Positions 25,925 through 32,801 of a stretch of 64,000 nucleotides of DNA are shown here, one piece after another. The position numbers and the translations under genes were made by a program. Source of the stretch: Streptomyces sp. TRM70350. GTDB lineage: Bacteria; Actinomycetota; Actinomycetes; Streptomycetales; Streptomycetaceae. The notes beneath the pieces are model-generated. The model worked only from the letters and a program-made list of their open reading frames with translations, had not been told where the DNA came from and did no database searches. Where the stretch lies: contig NZ_JAHUXH010000013.1 in assembly GCF_019219825.1 (NCBI RefSeq), positions 124,001 through 188,000 of the forward strand, in the 5' to 3' direction. The first letter of the stretch is position 1. Each line of letters opens with the position of its first letter.

Positions 25925-26452
25925 ATGGACCTCGTCATCGGCCCCCTGGATCTCCCCGCCCACGTAGACGAGGCCCTCGCAGTCCAAGCCGCAGCCTTCG
26001 GCCTCGGCACCGACGAGGTGGCCGTCCGCCGCCAGATCGTCCTCCGCCACATGACGTACCCCGGCGCAAGGGCCCTCGGCGCGACAACAGAAGGCCGCCT
26101 CGTCGGGTTCGTCTACGGCATGCCCAACGACCGCACCCACTGGTGGTCCACCGTCGTGGAGCCCTACCTCCGCGCCCAGGGCCACGACGACTGGCTCGAC
26201 AACTCCTTCGTGATCACCGAGCTGCACGTCCACCCCCGCTACCAGAACCGCGGCATCGGCCGAGCCCTCATCACCGCGATCACCGACACGGCGAGCGAAC
26301 CCCGCTCCATCCTCTCGGCGATCGACACCGACAGCCCCGCCCGCGGCCTCTACCACTCCCTCGGCTACCAGGACCTGGCCCGCCAGGTCCACTTCCCGAG
26401 CGCCCCCAAGCCGTACGCCGTCATGGGCGCCCCACTGCCCCTGCGCCGCTAA
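25925..26452 (+). CDS. GNAT family N-acetyltransferase
   Basis: Single-domain acetyltransferase, 175 residues. Acetyl-CoA binding motif: ITELHVHPRYQNRGIGRALI (about residues 98-117), followed by SAIDTDSPARGLYHSLGYQD, typical of the GNAT C-terminal strand and helix. The ATG lies right after CCCGCC with no clear ribosome-binding site, so initiation may be close to the transcript's 5' end. Stands alone between the repeat and proS. The substrate cannot be read from the sequence. Confidence 0.88.
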   Translation: MDLVIGPLDLPAHVDEALAVQAAAFGLGTDEVAVRRQIVLRHMTYPGARALGATTEGRLVGFVYGMPNDRTHWWSTVVEPYLRAQGHDDWLDNSFVITELHVHPRYQNRGIGRALITAITDTASEPRSILSAIDTDSPARGLYHSLGYQDLARQVHFPSAPKPYAVMGAPLPLRR

Positions 26453-26525
26453 CCGATTTCCACCGTCCCGTACCGCCCGGCTAACCTCCTTGCCATCACC
26501 CTTTCCCGGCAGGAGTACGAGAACG

Positions 26526-28232
26526 ATGGCGAACGCACCGGTCCAGCGCATGTCCCAGTTGATGGCGAAGACGCTGCGCGACGACCCGGCGGACGCCGAG
26601 GTCCTCAGCCACAAGCTGCTCGTCCGCGCAGGCTACGTCCGCCGTACCGCCGCCGGCGTGTGGTCCTGGCTGCCGCTGGGCAAGAAGGTCCTCGCCAACG
26701 TGGAGCGGATCGTCCGCGAGGAGATGGACGCGATCGGCGCCCAGGAGGTGCTGCTCCCCGCACTGCTGCCGCGTGAGCCGTACGACGCGACCGGTCGGTG
26801 GGACGAGTACGGCCAGGAGCTGTTCCGGCTGAAGGACCGCAAGGGCGGCGACTACCTCCTCGGCCCCACCCACGAGGAGATCTTCACCCTGCTGGTGAAG
26901 GACCAGTGCACGTCCTACAAGGACCTGCCGGTCATCCTCTACCAGATCCAGAGCAAGTTCCGGGACGAGGCCCGCCCGCGCGCGGGCATCCTGCGCGGCC
27001 GTGAGTTCCTGATGAAGGACTCCTACTCCTTCGACCTCGCCGACGACGGCCTCGCCGAGTCCTACGCCCTGCACCGCAAGGCGTACCAGAAGATCTTCGA
27101 GCGCCTCGGCCTCGACTACCGCATCTGCGCCGCGACCGCCGGCGCGATGGGCGGCTCCAAGTCGGAGGAGTTCCTCGCCCCCGCCGAGGCCGGCGAGGAC
27201 ACCTTCGCGGACTGCCCGAACTGCGACTTCGCCGCCAACACCGAGGCGATCACGTACGGGCTCAAGCCGGTGGACGCCTCCGACGTCCCCGCCGCCGAGG
27301 ACATCCCGACCCCGGACACCCCGACCATCGAGACCCTCGCCGCCTCCCTCGGCGTCCCGGCCTCCGCCACCCTGAAGAACCTCCTGGTGAAGGTCGACGG
27401 CGAGATCGTCGCCTTCGGCGTGCCCGGTGACCGCGAGGTCGACCTGGACAAGGTCGAGGCGCACTTCGCCCCGGCCGTCGTCGAGATGGTCACCGAGGCG
27501 GACTTCGCGGCCCGCCCCGACCTGGTCCGCGGCTACGTCGGCCCGCAGGGCCTGGACAAGGTCACGTACGTCGCCGACCCGCGCGTGGCGCCCGGCACGG
27601 CCTGGGTCACCGGCGCCAACAAGGAGCACACGCACGCCAAGAACGTCGTCGCGGGCCGCGACTTCGAGGTCGACGAGTACGTGGACGTCGTGGTGGTCCA
27701 GGAGGGCGACCCCTGCCCGAAGTGCGGCACCGGCCTGAAGCTGGACCGCGCCATCGAGATCGGCCACATCTTCCAGCTGGGCCGCAAGTACACCGACGCC
27801 CTCAAGCTCGACGTCCTCGGCCAGAACGGCAAGCCGGTCCGCGCGACCATGGGCTCGTACGGCATCGGCGTCTCCCGGGCGGTCGCCGCGCTCGCCGAGC
27901 AGACCGCCGACGACAAGGGCCTGTGCTGGTCCAAGGAGGTCGCCCCGGCCGACGTGCATGTCGTCGCCGCGGGCAAGGCCCTGCAGACCGAGCTGGCCCT
28001 GGAGGTCTCCGACAAGCTGGCGGCGGCCGGTGTGCGCGTCCTGGTGGACGACCGCGCGGGTGTCTCTCCGGGCGTGAAGTTCACGGACGCGGAGCTGATC
28101 GGCGTACCGCAGATCCTGGTGGCCGGGCGGCGCGCGGGCGAAGGCGTGGTCGAGCTGAAGGACCGCAGGACGGGTGAGCGCGAGGAACTCCCGGTCGACG
28201 AGGCGATCGCCCGCCTGACGGCCGCCTCCTGA
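26526..28232 (+). CDS. proS: Prolyl-tRNA synthetase
   Basis: Class II aminoacyl-tRNA synthetase charging tRNA-Pro, cytosolic dimer, 568 residues. It is the bacterial-type enzyme with the editing (INS) domain between motifs 2 and 3 (about residues 225-400), which clears mischarged alanine. Motif 2 region: FRDEARPRAGILRGREFLMK. Motif 3: MGSYGIGVSRAVAALAEQ. A C-terminal anticodon-binding domain follows. The ATG at 26526 is chosen over an in-frame GTG-like start 36 bases upstream because the conserved N-terminus MANAPVQRMSQLM begins there; AGGAG lies about 13 bases upstream. Convergent with the next gene and separated by a bidirectional hairpin. Confidence 0.97.
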   Translation: MANAPVQRMSQLMAKTLRDDPADAEVLSHKLLVRAGYVRRTAAGVWSWLPLGKKVLANVERIVREEMDAIGAQEVLLPALLPREPYDATGRWDEYGQELFRLKDRKGGDYLLGPTHEEIFTLLVKDQCTSYKDLPVILYQIQSKFRDEARPRAGILRGREFLMKDSYSFDLADDGLAESYALHRKAYQKIFERLGLDYRICAATAGAMGGSKSEEFLAPAEAGEDTFADCPNCDFAANTEAITYGLKPVDASDVPAAEDIPTPDTPTIETLAASLGVPASATLKNLLVKVDGEIVAFGVPGDREVDLDKVEAHFAPAVVEMVTEADFAARPDLVRGYVGPQGLDKVTYVADPRVAPGTAWVTGANKEHTHAKNVVAGRDFEVDEYVDVVVVQEGDPCPKCGTGLKLDRAIEIGHIFQLGRKYTDALKLDVLGQNGKPVRATMGSYGIGVSRAVAALAEQTADDKGLCWSKEVAPADVHVVAAGKALQTELALEVSDKLAAAGVRVLVDDRAGVSPGVKFTDAELIGVPQILVAGRRAGEGVVELKDRRTGEREELPVDEAIARLTAAS

Positions 28233-28242
28233 CGGGGCGTCA

Positions 28243-28284
28243 CACACGCCGGCGAGCTGACCGACTCGGCCCGTCCGGCGTGTG
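28243..28284. terminator. Bidirectional terminator between proS and the kinase-like gene
   Basis: CACACGCCGG (28243-28252) pairs perfectly with CCGGCGTGTG (28275-28284). It lies between two converging stops and can serve both strands. Confidence 0.7.
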
Positions 28285-28289
28285 ACCGC

Positions 28290-29183
28290 CTACAGCCACG
28301 CAGCGAACTCCAGCAGTAGCTCCGCATCCTTGGGCCGCCCCACCCGCCGTGCCCGGACTCCCGACTCCACGGCCCGGAACAGCGTCCAGCCGCGCAGCCG
28401 CTCCTGGTCGACGTCCAGGGACTCCGCGAGCCGCTTCACCCGTCGCCGGGTCGTCGCGGCGCCCGACGGCGTGGCGATCAGGTCCTCCACCCGGTCGCGG
28501 ACGAGCCGTGCCAGGTCGAAGGCGCACTCGCCGACCACCGGGTCGGGGCCGACCGCCAGCCACGGCATCCGGTCCCCGGCGAGCACCTTGCTCTGCCGGA
28601 ACGTGCCGTGCAGCAACCGACGCTCGGGCGGCGCCGCCAGCAGCTCCTCGCGCGCGGCGAGCGCCGCGTCCACCAGCGGGGCGAGATCCGCGCCGGCGCT
28701 GGCCCGCATCGCCTCGGCCTGCCGTCCGGTCCGCCCGGCCACGCTCTCGAAGGGGTGCCCCTCGGGCGGCTCCACCCACAGCTTCCGCAGCGTGCCCGCC
28801 GCCTCCAGCAGCGCCTTGGCCTCGGGCAGCGACCGCACCGACATCTCCGGATGCAGCCGCTCCAGCAGCAGCGCGCTGTCCTCGGCGGCCGGTTCCAGCA
28901 GCTGTACGGCGCCCAGGCCGTTCCAGTGCGCCAGCGCGGCCCGCTCGCTCTCCGGGCGGGCCCGGGGCGGGGCCAGCTTCAGCACCGCCGGTGTGCCGTC
29001 CGCCCGCCGCACCAGCAGCACCAGGCTGCTCCGGCCGCCCGGCACCTGCACCCGTTCCACGGTCAACTCGCGTAGAGCCACGGCCTGTTGTGCCGTCTCG
29101 GGCAGCTTCCGCAGCCAGTCGTCACCGTCCGCTGCCGTCTCACCGAGCGCCCTGACCAGACGCTGCGGCGGTTCGAAAGCCAT
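28290..29183 (-). CDS. Aminoglycoside phosphotransferase-fold protein lacking catalytic residues
   Basis: Protein of 297 residues with the fold of the APH(6)/hydroxyurea phosphotransferase family: an N-lobe strand GTPAVLKLAPP supplies the ATP lysine, and the C-lobe is helical. The catalytic loop, normally HGDxHxxN, reads HGTFRQSK (His192-Lys199), so the catalytic Asp is Thr and the metal-binding Asn is Lys. The usual IDPK metal motif reads VGPDPVVGE, although the following FDLARL is kept. It is therefore probably a pseudokinase, with a binding or regulatory role rather than drug phosphorylation; not a reliable resistance marker. First gene upstream of this minus strand pair is the ferritin-like gene, 27 bases away. 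Confidence 0.8.
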   Translation of the reverse strand: MAFEPPQRLVRALGETAADGDDWLRKLPETAQQAVALRELTVERVQVPGGRSSLVLLVRRADGTPAVLKLAPPRARPESERAALAHWNGLGAVQLLEPAAEDSALLLERLHPEMSVRSLPEAKALLEAAGTLRKLWVEPPEGHPFESVAGRTGRQAEAMRASAGADLAPLVDAALAAREELLAAPPERRLLHGTFRQSKVLAGDRMPWLAVGPDPVVGECAFDLARLVRDRVEDLIATPSGAATTRRRVKRLAESLDVDQERLRGWTLFRAVESGVRARRVGRPKDAELLLEFAAWL

Positions 29184-29210
29184 ACGCGAGGTGTCCCCTT
29201 CCAGTACGCG

Positions 29211-29675
29211 TTACGCCGTCGGTGTCGCCGACGGCGAGGCGGCGCCGGCCCGCTCGGCCAGCCCAGGGAAGGCTACGCTCCGACCGCGCCAGCGCACCGC
29301 CCGCACCGCCGCTTCGCGCAGCGCGGCCGCGGCCGAGCCCCGCCGCCCCCCGTCGGCCGCCCGCACCAGGTCCGAGTACACCCCGGCCACACGTTCCTCC
29401 AGCTCGGCGGCGAGTCGTACGGCCGTCTCCGGGTCGGTCACCGGGAACGGCAGCGCGTACCCGGCGGCCGCGGCCACCGGCTCCGCGCCCAGCGCACGCA
29501 CCTCGCGCACCAGGGCGTCCCGCCGCGCCCGATGGGCGTCGTACGCCGCCCGCGCCTCCGTGCGCCGTTCCTCGCCGATCCGCCCGCCGACCACGCCGTA
29601 GCCGTACACCGCCGCATGCTCGGCCGCCAGCGCCGCCTGCAGGGCCCGCAGCTCCCCGTCCTTCGCCCCGTTCAT
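29211..29675 (-). CDS. Ferritin-like DUF4439 domain protein
   Basis: Protein of 154 residues, mostly alpha-helical. It begins LQAALAAEHAAVYGYGVVGG, matching DUF4439, a ferritin-like four-helix family of actinobacteria; the two Glu/His helix motifs (EHAAVYGYG; EERVAGVYSDLV) could form a di-metal or degenerate site. Function unknown. The ATG at 29675 follows GGAAGGTGAAGG. It lies between the kinase-like gene and a lipoprotein gene, and the sequence upstream repeats its first codons together with the lipoprotein's last codons. Confidence 0.8.
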   Translation of the reverse strand: MNGAKDGELRALQAALAAEHAAVYGYGVVGGRIGEERRTEARAAYDAHRARRDALVREVRALGAEPVAAAAGYALPFPVTDPETAVRLAAELEERVAGVYSDLVRAADGGRRGSAAAALREAAVRAVRWRGRSVAFPGLAERAGAASPSATPTA

Positions 29676-30006
29676 GCCGTGCCTTCACCTTCCGTGAGCA
29701 GATACGCGTACGCCGCTCGACCGACCGCCGGAGCGGCCTGCAGCCCCGTGTCCTTTGCCGCGTTCATGCCGTGCCTTCGCCTGCTGTGAGCAGTTTCGCT
29801 GGCGTGGCTGGGGTGACTGCGGTGGCTGCCGGGGCGTTCTGCGGGCTCTGTAGCTGTGGGTCTTTTCCGGTGGTTGTGTTGCATATGCTGTGAGCGTTTT
29901 TTGGCGGCGTTCATGTTGCGCCTTCTGCGTGCAGATTGGCGTGCCGTCGCTCGGGCGCCCGCCGGAGCGGCCTGCGGGGCCCGCAGTGCCCCGACCGTCA
30001 CCTCGC
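29676..30006 (-). repeat. Decayed tandem copies of the lipoprotein-end / DUF4439-start junction
   Basis: This 331-bp gap contains degenerate repeats of about 45 bp. Reading the minus strand, the tail AYLLTEGxGxA-stop followed by ATGAACG/GCGCAAA (MNxAK) recurs: the true junctions at 30007 and 29675, plus intermediate copies near 29764 and 29905. One copy still translates as AAYAYLLTEGEGTA directly before the DUF4439 start. It looks like an originally tight gene junction that was duplicated and then decayed. No independent gene is supported. Confidence 0.6.
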
Positions 30007-30540
30007 TCACGCCTCGCCCCCGCCCTCCGTGAGCAGATACGCGTGCGCCGCCCCGGCCGCCGCCACCGACGCCAGGAGCCGCGCCAGCTCGCCCGGCACG
30101 TCGAGCAGTGCCTCGGCCCGCCGGTCCGCGAGCGCCCGCTCGGCGGCGGCCAGCTCGGCGCGGGCGGCCTGCTCGGTGTCCGGGACGGTCACGGAGGCCT
30201 TCTCGGCGGCCGGGGTCGAGGCCGCCGCAGTGGGCGAGGCCTGCGTCGTAAGGCCCCCGAACGCCTCCATGTGCCGCGCCACCTCGTCCCGCAACGGCCG
30301 CAGCCGCTCCGCCAGCCCCGGGTGGGCGGCCATCACGGCGTCGTACCGCGCGACCAGCCCGTCGCTGTCCCGGGCCGCACGCGCGCGGACCCGGTCGGCG
30401 GCCGACGGGCTACCGCCCGTGCCGCCGGGGCCGTCGGGGCCACCGGAGCAGCCCGTGAGCAGGGCGACGCCCGCGGCCGAGGCGAGCAAGGTCCTTCTGC
30501 GCGGCCCCGAGGGCATGCGCGGCGGCAGGGAAAACGGCAC
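30007..30540 (-). CDS. Hypothetical lipoprotein with helical C-terminal domain
   Basis: Exported lipoprotein of 177 residues from a GTG (30540) with GAGGA 8 bases upstream. The signal has a twin-arginine-like PRRRTLLASA, then lipobox LLTGC with Cys31. The mature part is Ala/Glu/Arg-rich and helical, with a short low-complexity Ala/Ser/Thr/Pro linker near residues 100-115 and a conserved-looking end AAGAAHAYLLTEG. Function unknown. It probably belongs with the DUF4439 gene downstream, since their junction is duplicated between them. Divergent from rimP. Confidence 0.8.
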   Translation of the reverse strand: MPFSLPPRMPSGPRRRTLLASAAGVALLTGCSGGPDGPGGTGGSPSAADRVRARAARDSDGLVARYDAVMAAHPGLAERLRPLRDEVARHMEAFGGLTTQASPTAAASTPAAEKASVTVPDTEQAARAELAAAERALADRRAEALLDVPGELARLLASVAAAGAAHAYLLTEGGGEA

Positions 30541-30734
30541 GGGTGACGTCCTCGAAGGCTCGTACGAAAGGACTGGGCGGCACGCCCGTGATCACCGTAC
30601 CCGCGCACCTGTCCGAAACCACTCATCGGCACCGCCCGGCCCCAGGTGGACGGCAACACCGCCCGGGACCGGATACCCTTTGACCAGACACGCGACCTTC
30701 CCACAACAGCACACGCGGCCGAGGAGTCACCCGG

Positions 30735-31253
30735 ATGAGCACCACCCAGAGCGAGAGGCTGCGAGAACTGCTGGAACCGCTCGTCACCTCCCAGGGTCTG
30801 GATCTCGAAGAGATCGCGGTGGACTCGGTCGGACGCAAGCGAGTGCTGCGCGTCGTCGTCGACTCCGACACCGGAGCGGATCTCGACCGGATCGCCGATG
30901 TGAGCCGTGCGCTCTCGGCGAGGCTCGACGACACGGACGCGATGGGCGAGGGCGAGTACACCCTTGAGGTCGGAACCCCGGGCGCGGAACGCCTCCTCAC
31001 ACAGCACCGGCACTATGTGCGCGCCACCGGCCGGCTGGTGAGATTCCAGCTGGCTCAGGGCGGAGAGCTGGTGGCCAGAATCCTCACGGTCGACGGCGAG
31101 GGCGTCGACGTCGAGGTACCCGGGGTCAAGGGGCGCAGGCCCACGGCGCGCAGGCTCGCCTTCGACGACATCGCCAAGGCGCGCGTCCAGGTCGAGTTCG
31201 GCCGCAAGGAAAAGCAGGACCACAAGGACATGACGGAAGAGGAGGAGGCGTAG
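30735..31253 (+). CDS. rimP: Ribosome maturation factor
   Basis: Needed for 30S subunit maturation. 172 residues, with the N-terminal alpha/beta domain (LLEPLVTSQGLDLEEIAVDS), the loop VSRALSARLD, and EVGTPGAERLLTQHRHYVRATGR leading into the C-terminal Sm-like domain. GAGGAG lies 8 bases before the ATG. First gene of the classical rimP-nusA-ylxR-infB operon, with nusA starting 2 bases after its stop. The C-terminus is rich in Lys/Glu (EKQDHKDMTEEEEA). Confidence 0.96.
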   Translation: MSTTQSERLRELLEPLVTSQGLDLEEIAVDSVGRKRVLRVVVDSDTGADLDRIADVSRALSARLDDTDAMGEGEYTLEVGTPGAERLLTQHRHYVRATGRLVRFQLAQGGELVARILTVDGEGVDVEVPGVKGRRPTARRLAFDDIAKARVQVEFGRKEKQDHKDMTEEEEA

Positions 31254-31255
31254 CC

Positions 31256-32242
31256 GTGGACATCGACATGAGCGCCCTGCGGGGCCTGGTCCGGGAGAAG
31301 GAGATCTCCTTCGACCTGCTTGTCGAGGCGATCGAGGCGGCCCTCCTCATCGCCTACCACCGCACCGAGGGAAGCCGCCGGCACGCGCGCGTGGAGCTCA
31401 ACCGGGAGACCGGGCATGTGACCGTGTGGGCGAAGGAGGACCCCCAGGACCTGGAGCCGGGCCAGGAGCCCCGTGAGTTCGACGACACGCCGTCCGGTTT
31501 CGGCCGGATCGCCGCGACCACCGCCAAGCAGGTCATCCTGCAGCGGCTGCGCGACGCCGAGGACGACGCCACGCTCGGCGAGTACGCCGGCCGCGAGGGC
31601 GACATCGTCACCGGCGTGGTGCAGCAGGGCCGCGACCCGAAGAACGTGCTCGTCGACATCGGCAAGCTGGAGGCCATCCTGCCGGTGCAGGAGCAGGTGC
31701 CGGGCGAGACCTACCCGCACGGGATGCGGCTGCGGTCGTACGTCGTCCGGGTGGCCAAGGGCGTGCGCGGTCCGTCGGTGACCCTGTCCCGTACGCACCC
31801 CAATCTGGTGAAGAAGCTGTTCGCGCTGGAGGTGCCGGAGATCGCCGACGGGTCCGTCGAGATCGCCGCCATCGCCCGCGAGGCCGGTCACCGCACCAAG
31901 ATCGCCGTCCGGTCCACCCGGTCGGGCCTGAACGCCAAGGGCGCCTGTATCGGCCCCATGGGCGGGCGGGTGCGCAACGTGATGGCCGAGCTGAACGGCG
32001 AGAAGATCGACATCGTCGACTGGTCGGACGACCCGGCCGAGATGGTGGCGAACGCGCTGTCCCCCGCTCGGGTGTCCAAGGTGGAGGTCGTTGACATGGC
32101 GTCCCGCTCCGCGCGCGTGACGGTGCCCGACTACCAGCTGTCCCTGGCGATCGGCAAGGAAGGGCAGAATGCCCGACTTGCGGCCCGCCTCACCGGCTGG
32201 CGGATCGACATCCGTCCGGACACCGAACAGCCCGGGGAATAG
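31256..32242 (+). CDS. nusA: Transcription termination/antitermination factor NusA
   Basis: RNA polymerase-associated factor for pausing, termination and antitermination. 328 residues: N-terminal polymerase-binding domain (1-100), S1 domain (about 108-185, REGDIVTGVVQQGRDPKNVL), then two KH domains (GPMGGRVRNVMAEL; IGKEGQNARLAARL). It lacks the C-terminal acidic repeats of E. coli NusA, which is normal for actinobacteria. The GTG at 31256 follows GAGGAGGAGGCG inside the end of rimP, so translation is closely coupled. Confidence 0.96.
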   Translation: MDIDMSALRGLVREKEISFDLLVEAIEAALLIAYHRTEGSRRHARVELNRETGHVTVWAKEDPQDLEPGQEPREFDDTPSGFGRIAATTAKQVILQRLRDAEDDATLGEYAGREGDIVTGVVQQGRDPKNVLVDIGKLEAILPVQEQVPGETYPHGMRLRSYVVRVAKGVRGPSVTLSRTHPNLVKKLFALEVPEIADGSVEIAAIAREAGHRTKIAVRSTRSGLNAKGACIGPMGGRVRNVMAELNGEKIDIVDWSDDPAEMVANALSPARVSKVEVVDMASRSARVTVPDYQLSLAIGKEGQNARLAARLTGWRIDIRPDTEQPGE

Positions 32243-32355
32243 CCGGGGGAATAGATCTCGCCCCCGGTGGGTTGGATCACGACAGTTATACGTGCTGCAA
32301 CTGTTCGATCTCTGCCCCAAAGGGGTGAGGTCGTTACGGGGAGGTAGACTGAGGA

Positions 32356-32652
32356 GTGTCTGGCCGGACGCGTGCCCGAGCATGCCCGGAACGCACCTGT
32401 GTGGGGTGCCGGGAGCGAGCGGCCAAGACCGAGCTGCTGCGCATCGTGGCGATCGAGGACGCGTGCGTCCCCGATCCTCGCGGTACGCTGCCCGGCCGGG
32501 GTGCCTATGTACACCCCGCCTTGGTCTGTCTCGACCAGGCGATACGTCGCCGGGCGTTCACGCGGGCACTGCGCGCCCCGGGAGCGCTCGACACAAAGGC
32601 GTTGCGCCGGTACGTCGAGCGGACAACAGTTGCTGAGCAGGCAACACGGTAA
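32356..32652 (+). CDS. ylxR: YlxR family RNA-binding protein (DUF448)
   Basis: Small basic protein, 98 residues. Signature RTCVGCRERAAKTELLRIV, then GRGAYVHPALVCLDQAIRRRAFTRALR. YlxR proteins bind RNA, and in some bacteria associate with RNase P. It sits in its canonical place between nusA and infB. The GTG at 32356 is adjacent to GAGGA; start position is moderately certain. Confidence 0.9.
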   Translation: MSGRTRARACPERTCVGCRERAAKTELLRIVAIEDACVPDPRGTLPGRGAYVHPALVCLDQAIRRRAFTRALRAPGALDTKALRRYVERTTVAEQATR

Positions 32653-32720
32653 GAAGCGTGCCGTACGGACCCCCCCGTGCGGCCTGGTACCTCGCGAGTC
32701 GAAAGCAGGTCGAGATTGCG

Positions 32721-32763
32721 ATGAGCACTCGATGAGTACGCGATGAGTACGCCCATGAACTAG
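32721..32763 (+). promoter_or_regulatory. Three overlapping mini-ORFs in the infB leader
   Basis: Three tiny reading frames overlap by ATGA: MSTR-stop (32721-32735), MSTR-stop (32732-32746) and MSTPMN-stop (32743-32763). They arise from an 11-bp tandem repeat (GATGAGTACGC-type). The arrangement looks like a chain of re-initiation sites. No strong ribosome-binding site precedes the first ATG. Whether it is translated is unknown. Confidence 0.45.
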
Positions 32764-32767
32764 CGAC

Positions 32768-32788
32768 GGTCCGGCCGCAACCCGGACC
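32768..32788 (+). promoter_or_regulatory. Hairpin just upstream of the infB ribosome-binding site
   Basis: GGTCCGG (32768-32774) pairs with CCGGACC (32782-32788); the AAAGGAG site for infB starts 2 bases later at 32791. It could modulate ribosome access. Confidence 0.45.
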
Positions 32789-32801
32789 TCAAAGGAGCGA
32801 A

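Noticed and set aside
28290..29183. Aminoglycoside resistance gene
   Set aside because: The catalytic Asp and metal ligands of the phosphotransferase are missing.
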